A DNA stretch of 64,000 nucleotides from Prado023 sp049688395 (GCA_049688395.1 JBAVKQ010000176.1:1-64000), one strand, 5' to 3'; numbered from the stretch's first letter, positions 10,186 to 19,561 are shown. Notes: generated by a model from the sequence alone, not told the origin. A program made the numbers and translations.

Positions 10186-12807
10186 ATGGCCCACACCGAG
10201 GCAGCCGACGTCGGCCAGGTCGCGCTGATCTGGCACACCGCCACCGCGACCGAGGTCGCCGAGCACCTGGAGACCGACCCGGACGCTGGACTGACCCGGG
10301 CCGAGGCTGACCGGCGCCTGACCCGCGACGGTCCCAACGAGCTGCCCGAGCAGGGCGGTCGAGGGGTGTGGGACCTGCTGGTCGAGCAGTTCACGGACGT
10401 GATGATCCTGCTCCTGCTGGCCGCTGCGGCGGTCTCCGGGGTGGTCGGGGACGTGATCGACACCATCGCGATCCTGGTGATCATCGTGCTCAATGCGAGC
10501 ATCGGCGTGTTCCAGGGCTATCGCGCGGAGCAGGCGATCGAGGCGCTGCGGGCGATGGCCTCGCCGCAGGCCCGGGTCATCCGCGATGACGCCGCACTGC
10601 TGATCCCCAGCCAGGACGTCGTGCTCGGCGACCTGGTGGCGCTGGAGGCCGGCGGGCTGGTGCCGGCCGACCTGCGGCTGACCGACGCAGCCCGGCTACA
10701 GGTGGCCGAGGCGGCGCTGACCGGCGAGTCGATCCCTGTGGACAAGTCCACCGATGCCCTGGCGGACCCCGAGCTGCCGCTGGGCGATCGCGCCTGCCTG
10801 GCGTTCCGGGGCACCGAGGTGACGACCGGGCGCGGCGTGGGCATCGTCGTGGCGACCGGCCCGCGGACCCAGCTCGGGCAGGTCGCGAACCTGCTCGCCG
10901 GCGTCCAGGACGTCAAGACGCCCCTGCAGAAGCGCCTGGCGCACCTGTCGAGCCGGCTCGCCCTGGCCGTGGTCGTCATCTGCGCGGTGGTGTTCGCCTC
11001 CGGACTGGTGCGCGGCGAGGACCCGCTGGACATGCTGCTGGTCGCTGTCAGCCTCGCCGTGGCAGCGGTCCCCGAGGCGCTGCCTGCCGTGGTCACGATC
11101 TCGTTGGCCCTCGGCGCTTCGACGATGGTCGGCCAGCACGCCCTGGTCCGGCGGCTGCCGGCCGTCGAGACGCTGGGCTCGGTGACCTACATCTGCTCGG
11201 ACAAGACCGGCACCCTGACTCAGAACCGGATGACCGTCGACGAGGTCTGGACCCCGACCGGCGACGAGGCCACGCTCGTCCACGCCGTCGCGGCCTGCAA
11301 CGACGCCGAGGTGACCGACGACGGTGCCGAGCAGGGCGACCCCACCGAGGTGGCCCTGGTGGTGTTCGCACGCGAGAGCGACGTGGGTTCGGCCGGCGGC
11401 CTGCCGGCCACCCCCGAGCGGGTCGCCGAGATCCCGTTCGACGCCCAGCGTCGCCGGATGCTCACCGTCCACGATCCCGCCGACGCCGACTTCGTCGCCT
11501 ACGCCAAGGGCGCGCCGGAGGCGTTGCTGGCGCACTGCGCGCTGGACGACGCACAGCTCGCGGCGGCCCACCAGCAGGCCAAGCGGATGGCCGGGTCCGG
11601 CTTGCGCGTGCTGGCTGCGGCCCGCCGGGACCTGGCCGAGGTGCCCGCGGACCTCGCCGATGCCGAGACCGACATGACGCTGCTGGGCCTGGTCGGCCTG
11701 CTGGACCCGCCGCGCGCGGAGGCTGCCGCAGCGGTCGCCGAGTGCCGGACCGCCGGCATCGTCCCGGTGATGATCACCGGGGACCACCCCGACACGGCAC
11801 ACGCGATCGCCGAGCGGGTCGGCGTCGCCGAGGCCCACCACGACAGCACCGATGTGCTCACCGGGCGCGACCTGGCCGAACTCGACGACGACGAGTTGGC
11901 CGCGCGGGTGCTCGACGCCCGGGTCTACGCCCGCGTCGACCCGGCCCAGAAGATCCGGATCGTCGCGGCGCTGCAGGGCCGGGGCCAGGTCGCGGCGATG
12001 ACCGGGGACGGGGTCAACGACGCCCCCGCGCTGCGCCAGGCCGACATCGGGGTGGCGATGGGACTCGGCGGGACGGATGTGGCCCGCGGCGCGTCGGCGA
12101 TGGTGCTGCTCGACGACAACTTCGCCACCATCGTGTCCGCGGTCCGCGAGGGCCGACGGATCTATGACAACATCCGCCGGTTCGTGAAGTACACGTTGAC
12201 CAGCAACGCCGGCGAGATCTGGGTGATGTTCCTGGCCCCATTCCTGGGCTTCGGGCTACCGCTGCTGCCGCTGCAGATCCTGTGGATCAACCTGGTCACC
12301 GACGGCCTGCCCGGCCTGGCGCTGGCCCGCGAGCCGGCGGAGCCCGAGGTGATGAAGCGACCGCCGCGACCCCCTGAGGAGAGTGTCTTCGCCCATGGCG
12401 TCACCTGGCACATCGGCTGGGTGGGGCTGCTGATCGGCGGGGTGTCGTTGACGGGGCTGGCCCTGACCCACAACAGCGGCGCGGGCAACTGGCAGACCGT
12501 GGTGTTCACCACCCTGGTGCTGGCCCAGCTCGGCCACTCGCTGGCCGTCCGCTCCGAGACCCATCCCCTGTTCGGCAGCCGGTTCTTCGCCAACCCCGCC
12601 CTGCTCGGTGCGGTGCTGCTCACGATCGCGCTGCAACTTGCCGTGGTCTATTTCCCCGGGCTGCAGGCGATCTTCGGCACCGAGGCGCTGAGCGCGGGGC
12701 AGCTGGCGCTTTGCTTCGGCCTGGCTCTGGTGGTGCCGCTGGCCGTCGAGGGCGAGAAGTTCCTGGTGCGACGCGGCCTGCTCTATGACCGGGTCGCCAC
12801 CGTGTGA
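10186..12807 (+). CDS. P2-type cation-transporting ATPase (Ca2+/Mn2+-like)
   Basis: An 873-residue integral membrane pump energised by ATP. Domains in order: N-terminal cation-ATPase segment (residues about 15-80), actuator loop with LTGESIPVDKS near 180, membrane motif PEALPAVV near 305, phosphorylation motif DKTGTLTQNRM with Asp339, nucleotide domain, MTGDGVNDAPALR hinge near 607, and a C-terminal six-helix block with NLVTDGLPG. PEALP in helix 4 and NxxTD in helix 6 resemble SERCA-like (P2A) Ca2+ pumps rather than heavy-metal P1B pumps, and there is no metal-binding Cys domain. The direction would be export from the cytoplasm. Ion specificity cannot be settled from sequence alone. The gene is monocistronic and convergent with the DksA-like gene. 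Confidence 0.9.
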   Translation: MAHTEAADVGQVALIWHTATATEVAEHLETDPDAGLTRAEADRRLTRDGPNELPEQGGRGVWDLLVEQFTDVMILLLLAAAAVSGVVGDVIDTIAILVIIVLNASIGVFQGYRAEQAIEALRAMASPQARVIRDDAALLIPSQDVVLGDLVALEAGGLVPADLRLTDAARLQVAEAALTGESIPVDKSTDALADPELPLGDRACLAFRGTEVTTGRGVGIVVATGPRTQLGQVANLLAGVQDVKTPLQKRLAHLSSRLALAVVVICAVVFASGLVRGEDPLDMLLVAVSLAVAAVPEALPAVVTISLALGASTMVGQHALVRRLPAVETLGSVTYICSDKTGTLTQNRMTVDEVWTPTGDEATLVHAVAACNDAEVTDDGAEQGDPTEVALVVFARESDVGSAGGLPATPERVAEIPFDAQRRRMLTVHDPADADFVAYAKGAPEALLAHCALDDAQLAAAHQQAKRMAGSGLRVLAAARRDLAEVPADLADAETDMTLLGLVGLLDPPRAEAAAAVAECRTAGIVPVMITGDHPDTAHAIAERVGVAEAHHDSTDVLTGRDLAELDDDELAARVLDARVYARVDPAQKIRIVAALQGRGQVAAMTGDGVNDAPALRQADIGVAMGLGGTDVARGASAMVLLDDNFATIVSAVREGRRIYDNIRRFVKYTLTSNAGEIWVMFLAPFLGFGLPLLPLQILWINLVTDGLPGLALAREPAEPEVMKRPPRPPEESVFAHGVTWHIGWVGLLIGGVSLTGLALTHNSGAGNWQTVVFTTLVLAQLGHSLAVRSETHPLFGSRFFANPALLGAVLLTIALQLAVVYFPGLQAIFGTEALSAGQLALCFGLALVVPLAVEGEKFLVRRGLLYDRVATV

Positions 12808-12835
12808 CCCAGCGCGCCACCAGAGCGCGTCGCCG

Positions 12836-13180
12836 CTACTTGGCGCAGGCGACGCACGTGGGCTCGTAGGGGCGCAGGCGCAGTCGGCCCAGGGGGATCG
12901 GCTTCCCGCAGGAGGTGCAGTTGCCATAGCTGCCGGAGTCCATCGCGGCCAGGGCCACGTCGATCTTGTCGAGGATCGAGGTCGCGTCCTCGAGCAGGTA
13001 CTCCGCGCTGGTGCTGACCTCGCGCATGGACGGGTCGACCAGCAGCCCGTTGCGGCCCAGGTCATCCAGGGTCTCGCGCGAGCGGCGTTGGTCCTCCTGG
13101 TTCTCCTCGCGCAGTCTGGCCAGCGCCGCGCGCAGCTCAGTGGAATCCTGCTCGCTCAGCGCTGCGCTCGGGGTAGCCAT
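12836..13180 (-). CDS. TraR/DksA-family C4 zinc-finger protein
   Basis: A 114-residue cytosolic protein with an N-terminal helical coiled-coil region (residues about 8-80) and a C-terminal C4 zinc finger spaced CTSCGKP...PTCVAC. The DksA-type fold enters the secondary channel of RNA polymerase; the coiled-coil tip DMDSGSYGNC-like pattern here is AMDSGSYGNC. The start ATG 13180 follows GGAGGAT. A strong stem-loop sits in the leader just upstream. Confidence 0.9.
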   Translation of the reverse strand: MATPSAALSEQDSTELRAALARLREENQEDQRRSRETLDDLGRNGLLVDPSMREVSTSAEYLLEDATSILDKIDVALAAMDSGSYGNCTSCGKPIPLGRLRLRPYEPTCVACAK

Positions 13181-13202
13181 TCGATCCTCCTTGGATGCGA
13201 CA

Positions 13203-13232
13203 GAGCCGGTACCACCTGGGTGGCACCGGCTC
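13203..13232. terminator. Stem-loop upstream of the DksA-like gene
   Basis: Arms GAGCCGGTACCACC and GGTGGCACCGGCTC pair over 14 bp with one mismatch and a two-base loop. It lies 22 bases before the DksA-like start on the minus strand. It could end transcripts from the upstream fusion gene or act in the dksA leader. No T-run follows. Confidence 0.45.
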
Positions 13233-13452
13233 GACGACGTGGGTGTCGTTCAGCGAGGGTGCCCGTGCACCGATCGACGGTGCGGGGCACTGGGGAACGC
13301 CAGATCGGGCCGCGGGGTGCGGCCGCCATGCGTGTCCCTCGAGTTCGACATGACCTCACCATACGGCTCCCACGGGGGCATCGGCCAACCGCGGCGCGGG
13401 CTTGTGCGGGGTTGGTCGCCGGGCGCGTCAGCGCGCCGCGCGCGGGGGACCA

Positions 13453-15111
13453 TCACGCCGGAGCGAGGACCGACAGCGGTGCGGCCATGCTGGCCACACC
13501 GTCGGCCACCTTCGTCGTCCAGGTCAGTCCGGTCTCGTCGAGCAGGTGCTTCATCCCCACGTTGTCGGCCAGCACGTGGGCCACCACGTGGCTGAACCCG
13601 ATCCGGGTGGCGGTCTGCAGGAGCCGAGCCAGCAGCGCGGTGCCCACGCCGGTGCCCTGGCTGGCATCGGCGACGATCAGCGCGACCTCCCCGGTCCGCC
13701 CATCGCTGTCGGCCTCGGGGAAGACGTTGCCCAGCGCCACGATCTCCCCGGAACGACTCATGGCCACCAAGGAGGCGCCCCGATGCCCGCCGGCCAGCCG
13801 CCGCAGCTGGATCTCGCGCCAGTTGGTCAGCGAGAAGTACCGCTGCATCCGACTGCGCTCCGAGCACCGGTCGTGCATGTTCGCCACCCCGTCGGCGTCG
13901 TCGGGACGGGCCAGGCGGATCCACACCGTGCCGTCCTTGACCGGGTCGATCCAGCCGGCCACATCGTCATCGCCGGTCCGGCGGGCGATCGCCGCGGCCA
14001 GGCGCAGCAGCGCCGAGGCTCGGGCCTGCTCGGCTCCGGCGAACGGCGCCCAGTCCCGCCGCAGCAGCACGTGCCGGTCGGTCGTCCACTGCAGGCGGAG
14101 CACGCGGGCACCGTCGTCGACCCCGGCAGTGGCATCGATGACCTCGACCTGGTCGGCCTCGACGACGCCGGCGGCCACCGTGGGAGCCGCATCAGGATTC
14201 TTGATCAGGTAGGTCGCCGCATCCAGCATCCGGGTCGGCAGGTCGCGGTGGGAGTTGGGTGACCCGGTGGTGATGTGGGCGCGCTCCCCGGCGGAGCTCG
14301 CCGCGGCCAGGATCACCTCGTCGGAGACGTGCATGGGGGCGATCAGCAACATGTCGATCGTGCGCATCCCATCCTCGGTGCCGACCGCGACCAGTTCGAC
14401 GGTGTAGACGTGCAGGGCGCTCAGCGCACGGATCATCCGGACCATGCCGCCGGGCCGATCCGGGATGTCCACCCGGACTCGCCAGCGCCGGCTCACCTCG
14501 TACTCGGGCGCCAGGAGCATCTCCTCGGGGGCCACCGCGGAACCGATCCGGGCGATCATGGCGTCCCACTCCAGCGGCGTGGGCCGGTGCGTGGCCACCG
14601 GGTCGAGCATCGCCAGACCGATCGACAGGGCCATCGACAGGTGGACCACGGAGTTGTCGGACAGGTCGGAGTCGACTCCCCCGGCAGCCCGCGAGGACGC
14701 GGACACCGAGGCCACGTTGGCGCTGCGCTGCGCGATCCGTTCAGCGGCGAGGCCGCGCAGGTCGGCGTCCTGGTGGGCGCGGGCCAGCACCTCCAGCTCC
14801 AGCGGATCCCAGCTGTGCTCGGGGGAGGCGAACAACCGATGCGCGCCTTCGATGAGCGCCGAGAGCGGTGGCGTGCGTTCCGGGTCCTCGGCAGCCTGGC
14901 CGACGAGGTCCGCGACCTCCGACTCCCGGGGCTCGGCCAGCACGGCGACCAGCAGCTCGCGGGGGCCGCCTACGAGCCGGCGCAGGGTGCGGCCCGAGAC
15001 ACCGGCTCGGCGAGCCACCATCGACTCGGTCGTGGCCCCGAACCCCTGGCCGGCATAGAGCTCGCGGGCAGCGGTGACGATCCGGGCACGAGTCGCGTCG
15101 TGGTTGGGCAC
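13453..15111 (-). CDS. TetR-ACT-GNAT fusion: regulator with acetyltransferase domain
   Basis: A 552-residue three-domain protein starting at GTG 15111. Residues 1-about 195 are a TetR-type HTH with its ligand domain (ARIVTAARELYAGQGFGATT). Residues about 215-290 match an ACT domain (WRVRVDIPDRPGGMVRMI), which binds small ligands such as amino acids. Residues about 385-545 are a GNAT acetyltransferase (RLARPDDADGVANMHDRCS, VGTALLARLL). ACT-GNAT lysine acetyltransferases are known in actinomycetes; the added TetR domain is not something I recall. It is divergent, 66 bases away, from a CoA-transferase, suggesting it senses a metabolite, controls that gene and perhaps acetylates its product. The role is inferred; the domain order is visible. 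Confidence 0.85.
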   Translation of the reverse strand: MPNHDATRARIVTAARELYAGQGFGATTESMVARRAGVSGRTLRRLVGGPRELLVAVLAEPRESEVADLVGQAAEDPERTPPLSALIEGAHRLFASPEHSWDPLELEVLARAHQDADLRGLAAERIAQRSANVASVSASSRAAGGVDSDLSDNSVVHLSMALSIGLAMLDPVATHRPTPLEWDAMIARIGSAVAPEEMLLAPEYEVSRRWRVRVDIPDRPGGMVRMIRALSALHVYTVELVAVGTEDGMRTIDMLLIAPMHVSDEVILAAASSAGERAHITTGSPNSHRDLPTRMLDAATYLIKNPDAAPTVAAGVVEADQVEVIDATAGVDDGARVLRLQWTTDRHVLLRRDWAPFAGAEQARASALLRLAAAIARRTGDDDVAGWIDPVKDGTVWIRLARPDDADGVANMHDRCSERSRMQRYFSLTNWREIQLRRLAGGHRGASLVAMSRSGEIVALGNVFPEADSDGRTGEVALIVADASQGTGVGTALLARLLQTATRIGFSHVVAHVLADNVGMKHLLDETGLTWTTKVADGVASMAAPLSVLAPA

Positions 15112-15177
15112 GGGCTCAGGATATTGCCGCGACCGGGTCCGCGTGCGCGGCCAAACCACGGGCCGAGGTCGTACGGT

Positions 15178-16479
15178 ATGGCAATGTCGGCGCAAGCAAC
15201 CTATGCGAGCAAGCGGATGGACGCCGCGGATGCGGTGGCCCTGGTCGGCGATGGCCAGACGATCGTGCTGCCGATCGGCGCGGGGGAGGCGCCCGCGCTG
15301 CTGCACGCCCTGTCCGCGCGGCGGCGCGAGCTGCGCGGCGTCACGGTGTTCTCGCTGCTCCCCCTGGTCAAAGCCGACTACCTCGACCCGGACACCACCG
15401 AGCATGTCCGGCACGGCACCTCTTTCCTCGGCGGGACCAGCCGGGCCGGCGCTGCGGCCGGATGGGTGGACGTCCATCCGGCGCACTTCTCCGAGATCCC
15501 GCTGCTGCTGCGCCGCGGATTGCTGCCCTGCGACGTGGTCTTCGCCCGGGCTTCGCCCATGGACGAGCACGGCTACTTCTCGCTCGGGCTGTCGGCCGAC
15601 TACACGATGGCCGCCATCGAGCAAGCCCGCACGGTCGTCCTCGAGGTCAATCCGGGGGTGCCGTTCTGCTTCGGCGACTGCCATGTGCACGTGTCGCGGG
15701 TCTCGGCCGTGGTCGAGACCTCGGACCCGATCGTCGAGCTTCCGCACCCCCCGCTCGGGCCGGTCGAGCTGGGCATCGGGCGGTTCGTGGCCGACCTCAT
15801 CCCCGATGGAGCCACGCTGCAGATCGGCATCGGTGCGATCCCGGATGCCGTGGTGCAGCAGCTCGGGGAGAAGAACGACCTCGGCGTGCACACCGAGATG
15901 TTCGGCGACGGGATCCTGTCCCTGCTCGAGTCCGGGGTCATCACGAACGCCCGCAAGAACCTGCGCCCGGGCAAGATGATGGCCACCTTCGCGCTCGGCT
16001 CACGGCACCTGTACGAGTACATGGACCGCAACCCCGCCCTCGAGATCCACCCGGTGGACGTGACCAACGACCCCTACCTCGCTGGCCAGAACGACGCCCT
16101 GCACTCGATCAACGGCACGATGCAGGTGGACCTGATCGGCCAGTGCGGCTCGGAGACGCTCGGGCACCGCCCCTACTCGGGGACCGGCGGGCAGGTCGAC
16201 TTCGTGCGCGCAGCAAACCGGTCGCGGGGCGGCAAGGCGATCATGGTCGTGCCCTCGACGGCGCGCAAGGGCACGGTGTCGCGGATCGTGGCGACCTTGA
16301 CCCCCGGGACGCAGGTCACCACCGGCAAGAACGACGTGGACTACGTGGTCACCGAGTACGGAGTCGCCCAGCTGCGCGGCAGGTCGGCCCGCGAACGGGC
16401 TCGGGCGCTGATCGGGATCGCGCACCCGGACTTCCGCGACCAGCTCACCGAGGACCTCGCGCAGCTGCGGGCACGATGA
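15178..16479 (+). CDS. Acetyl-CoA hydrolase/CoA-transferase family protein (4-hydroxybutyrate CoA-transferase-like)
   Basis: A 433-residue cytosolic enzyme that moves CoA between acyl groups, or hydrolyses acyl-CoA. Family marks: VHTEMFGDG with the likely catalytic Glu240, SGVITN, and GTGGQVDFVRAANRSRGGKA in the C-terminal domain. Length and motifs resemble the butyryl/4-hydroxybutyrate CoA-transferase group better than the roughly 500-residue acetyl-CoA hydrolases. Two ATGs compete (15178 and 15184); GAGG nine bases before 15178 favours the first. It is divergent from the TetR-ACT-GNAT gene and probably its target. The acyl substrate is unknown. Confidence 0.85.
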   Translation: MAMSAQATYASKRMDAADAVALVGDGQTIVLPIGAGEAPALLHALSARRRELRGVTVFSLLPLVKADYLDPDTTEHVRHGTSFLGGTSRAGAAAGWVDVHPAHFSEIPLLLRRGLLPCDVVFARASPMDEHGYFSLGLSADYTMAAIEQARTVVLEVNPGVPFCFGDCHVHVSRVSAVVETSDPIVELPHPPLGPVELGIGRFVADLIPDGATLQIGIGAIPDAVVQQLGEKNDLGVHTEMFGDGILSLLESGVITNARKNLRPGKMMATFALGSRHLYEYMDRNPALEIHPVDVTNDPYLAGQNDALHSINGTMQVDLIGQCGSETLGHRPYSGTGGQVDFVRAANRSRGGKAIMVVPSTARKGTVSRIVATLTPGTQVTTGKNDVDYVVTEYGVAQLRGRSARERARALIGIAHPDFRDQLTEDLAQLRAR

Positions 16480-16565
16480 CCGGGCGGAGGACTGGACGGC
16501 CCGGGGTCGTCGAGCCAGCACCCTGACTGCCGGATCGATGACGCAACGGGGCGCGCCGGGCTCGC

Positions 16566-16583
16566 TCTCAGCCGCTTCTCAGC
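16566..16583 (+). promoter_or_regulatory. Response-regulator-type direct repeat before the PepSY gene
   Basis: TCTCAGC-cgct-TCTCAGC is an exact 7-bp direct repeat with 11-bp period, the spacing of tandem OmpR/PhoB binding. A good -10 (TATCCT, 16594-16599) follows 11 bases later, placing the box over the -35 region, as for an activator. The response regulator gene lies 0.8 kb downstream. A near copy sits at 19544. Confidence 0.6.
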
Positions 16584-16667
16584 AGGGACGCCCTATCCTT
16601 GGGCAGACCCGTGGCCGACAAGACCTGCGCCACGTGCTCATCGACCCGAAGACCGAAAGGGCCACCC

Positions 16668-17273
16668 ATGAAGCGACCCACTTCCACCATCATCCTGGTC
16701 GGAGGCCTGCTCGCCGCGTCCGGCGCGCTTGCCGGCTGCACGAGCGACTCCGAGCCGACCGCACCGGTGACGGTGACCGTCACCGCCACCCCCGAGGCCA
16801 GCGTGCCGGCCAGCGCGGCGCCCAGCGGCTCACCGGCCCCGGATGCCTCGGTGGGTCTGCCCCTGACCGCGGACACCGCGATCGACGCCGCTCTGTCCAA
16901 GGTGCCCGGCGGGGCCGTGGTCGCCGGTGACCGCACCGACGAGGCCGGGCAGCAGGTCTGGTCCGTCGAGGTCCGCGGCACCGACGGGGCCGGCACCGAG
17001 CTGTACCTGAACGTTGACACCGGTGCCGTCGTCCGCGAGCGGCCGACCAGCCTGTCGAGCGAGGCCAGCGGGACCCTGCCTGCGTTGAGCGCCCAGGAGG
17101 GCATCGCCGCCGCAGTGCAGGCCGTGCCCGGCAGCGAGGTGCTCGAGTTCGACCTCGAGACCGAGCAGGGCACGAAGGCGTGGTACGTCCTGGTCCGCGA
17201 CGCCTCGGGCCTGATCGAGGTCTACGTCAACGCCGACACCGGCGCGATCATCTCCCAGGAGCGCGACGACTGA
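16668..17273 (+). CDS. PepSY-domain lipoprotein
   Basis: A 201-residue exported protein. The signal peptide ends in lipobox LAGC (Cys23), followed by a Pro/Ala/Ser linker to about residue 65, so it should be anchored outside the membrane. Two PepSY-like units follow (about 66-125 and 140-198), each ending in a similar YLNVDTGAVV / YVNADTGAII strand. PepSY domains usually bind or inhibit proteases or sense envelope state. ATG 16668 has GAAAGG upstream. A response-regulator box and -10 precede it and a strong terminator follows, so it is probably regulated by the adjacent two-component system. Confidence 0.85.
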   Translation: MKRPTSTIILVGGLLAASGALAGCTSDSEPTAPVTVTVTATPEASVPASAAPSGSPAPDASVGLPLTADTAIDAALSKVPGGAVVAGDRTDEAGQQVWSVEVRGTDGAGTELYLNVDTGAVVRERPTSLSSEASGTLPALSAQEGIAAAVQAVPGSEVLEFDLETEQGTKAWYVLVRDASGLIEVYVNADTGAIISQERDD

Positions 17274-17286
17274 TCGCTTGCTCAAC

Positions 17287-17340
17287 GCGCAACCAGAATG
17301 CCACCGCCGGGCCCCTCCGGCGGTGGCATTCTGATTGCGC
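17287..17340. terminator. Strong terminator hairpin after the PepSY gene
   Basis: A 24-bp stem (GCGCAACCAGAATGCCACCG... pairing with ...CATTCTGATTGCGC) interrupted by one G-T type mismatch, with a six-base loop. It begins 13 bases after the stop codon and separates the PepSY gene from the response regulator. Confidence 0.8.
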
Positions 17341-17421
17341 ACGGTCACGGCGATGTCGCACCGTGCCGCACCTCGCACGGCAGCGCCTCCCCACTACGGT
17401 GGGCCTCTGGAGGGCTGCACC

Positions 17422-18132
17422 ATGCGCATCCTGGTCGTCGACGACGAGGTCAACCTCGCTGCCTCGATCCAGCGCGGCCTGATCGCCGAGGGGTTCCTCG
17501 TGGACGTGGTCCACGACGGACAGGAAGCACTCTGGGCCGCCACGGAGCGGGCCTACGACCTGGTCCTGCTGGACCTGATGCTGCCCTCGCTGTCCGGCTA
17601 CACGGTGGTGGAGCGACTGCGCCAGCGTGGAGTGTGGACCCCGATCCTGATGCTGACCGCCAAGGACGGCGAGTACGACCAGGCCGACGCGCTGGACCTC
17701 GGGGCCGATGACTACCTGACCAAGCCGTTCAGCTTCGTGGTCCTGGTCGCCCGTATCAGGGCGCTGCTGCGTTGGATCGTCGTCGAGCGTCCGACCGTGT
17801 TGGAGGTCGGCGACCTGCGGCTGGACCCGACCACCCGCTCGGTGACCCGCGCCGCCACCCCGATCGCGTTGACGCCGCGCGAGTTCGCGCTGCTGGAGTA
17901 CCTCATGCGCCATCCGGGGGAGGTCGCGACCAAGAGCGAGCTGATCGACCGCGTGTGGGACACCAACTTCGACGGCCCCCTGAACGTGGTCGAGGTGTAT
18001 GTCGGCTACCTGCGCAGGAAGATCGACGCGCCCTTCGAGGTGGCCTCGCTGGTGACGGTGCGCGGGTTCGGCTATCGCCTGGATCCGGTGACGGTGACCA
18101 CCGGCGCCAGCGGCAACCGCAAGGACACCTGA
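17422..18132 (+). CDS. OmpR-family response regulator
   Basis: A 236-residue cytosolic regulator. The receiver domain (1-115) has acidic pair Asp7-Asp8, phospho-acceptor Asp51 in LLDLMLP, and TAKDGEYDQADALDLGADDY with Lys in TKPF. The C-terminal winged helix (about 135-225) has LTPREFALLEYLMRHPGEV and a VRGFGYRL end. Its last about 20 codons overlap the end of a convergent histidine kinase by 61 bases. Its likely partner kinase is frameshifted as read, so signalling may be broken or taken over by another kinase. It is the likely binder of the TCTCAGC direct repeats nearby. Confidence 0.92.
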   Translation: MRILVVDDEVNLAASIQRGLIAEGFLVDVVHDGQEALWAATERAYDLVLLDLMLPSLSGYTVVERLRQRGVWTPILMLTAKDGEYDQADALDLGADDYLTKPFSFVVLVARIRALLRWIVVERPTVLEVGDLRLDPTTRSVTRAATPIALTPREFALLEYLMRHPGEVATKSELIDRVWDTNFDGPLNVVEVYVGYLRRKIDAPFEVASLVTVRGFGYRLDPVTVTTGASGNRKDT

Positions 18133-19463
18133 GCGCCGCCCAAGTCGCTGTCGCCCACCACGCACGCTCCGCCGTGCAGGGCGAGGATCTCGTCGGCGAT
18201 CGCCAAGCCCAACCCGGCGCCGCCCTGATTGCGGGCCCGGTGCTCGTCGAGGCGGACGAACCTGCGCAGGACGGCCTCGCGGTCCGCCGCCCGGATGCCG
18301 GGGCCGTCGTCCTCGACGAGCACGACCGCGCAACCCTGCGCCCGTGCGACCCCGAGCCGGACCTGCGCTCCGGCGAATCGGGCGGCGTTGTCCACGAGGT
18401 TGCGCAGCGCCCGGGCGATCCGGTCGGGATCACCGAGGACTCGCACCGCCTCGATCCGGGTGGTCACCCTCAGCGAGGTCTGCGCCCGCAGCCGACGCGC
18501 CTCGTCTGCCACCAGATCGTCGAGATCGACGTCGACCACCCGCAGTTTCAAGGCCCCTCATCGGCCGCGGCCAGCAGGAGCAGGTCCCCCACCAGCCGGG
18601 TCATCCGCTCGACCTCGTCGCCGAGCACCGGCACGGCCTCGGCCCACGCCTCGTGCCCACCCACGCCCCGGGCCAATCGAGGCCAGGGGGCTCTTCAACT
18701 CGTGGCTGGCGTCGGCGACGAAGCGGCGCTGGGCCGCCGACGAGGCCTGCAGCCGGTCGAGCATGTGGTTCATCGTGACGGCCAACCGGGCGATCTCGTC
18801 ACTGGCCGCAGGCACCGGCACCCGGACCGCGAGGTCGTGGGAGTCGATGGTCTCGACCCCGGCCCGGATCCGGTCGACGCTGCGCAGGGAGCGCCCCACC
18901 GCGACCCAGGTGATCACCCCGACCGCGATCAGCAGCAGCGGCGAGCCGACGGCCAACAGCACCAGCACCAGCCCGATCACCCGCTGGACCGCGGCCAGGG
19001 ACTGGGCTGCCGCCACGGTGACCATCCCGTCGTCGGTCGCGGCTGCGGCCCAGGCCACCAGGGCCGGGTCAGCCTCGAACTGCAGGTCCATGCGCACCGT
19101 GCGGACCTCGGCCGACGCCGGCATCCCGGTGTCGATCGCGGGCTGATCCGCGATGGCCGACGAGGCCAGTGCCACCGTCCCGTCGGCGGCGACGATCTGC
19201 ACCACGATGCCCTCGACCGGCGAGGCGTCCACCGTGCTCTCGGCCTCCTCGATGTCGTCGTCGGAGATCAACGCCACGACGTCCAGGACGCGCTGTTCGA
19301 CACTGCCGCGCACCCCGCTGGTCAGCGCCACGTTCAGCACCAGCAGCAGCACCGTGCCGCCGACCAGGAGCGCGACGGCCACGACCACCACCGCAGCGGT
19401 CACCGACCGGGCGCGTACTCCGCGCCGGCTCCAGAACCCGGTGGCCGCAGCCGCGCTGCTCAT
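18072..19463 (-). pseudogene. Sensor histidine kinase, interrupted by two frameshifts
   Basis: A membrane histidine kinase in three reading frames. Frame one (start about 19463) gives an N-terminal membrane helix, an extracytoplasmic domain, a second helix, HAMP, and the phospho-acceptor FVADASHELKSPLAS, then runs into nonsense Gly/Arg sequence. Near 18685 the kinase continues in another frame (EAWAEAVPVLGDEVERMTRLVGDLLLL), and near 18550 in a third (LKLRVVDVDL to the ATPase motifs NLVDNAARF, DDGPGI and GGAGLGLAI). Some codons just after the His box also appear missing. It could be a true pseudogene or sequence error. It is convergent with the response regulator and ends inside that gene. Confidence 0.75.
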
Positions 19464-19543
19464 GGCGGGCAGCATAGGCCTCATGGCCGGCCTGCTCCGG
19501 GAGCGCCGAGGCCCGCACCCTGCGAAGGGCCGGCGGGCGCGGC

Positions 19544-19561
19544 TCTCAGCATTCTCTTGGC
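19544..19561 (+). promoter_or_regulatory. Second response-regulator-type box
   Basis: TCTCAGC-attc-TCTTGGC repeats the TCTCAGC-N4-TCTCAGC layout found at 16566, with the second half degenerate. It is 79 bases before the leader ORF of the glycosyltransferase, close to the 84-base distance at the PepSY gene. It could also serve the divergent kinase gene. Confidence 0.45.
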
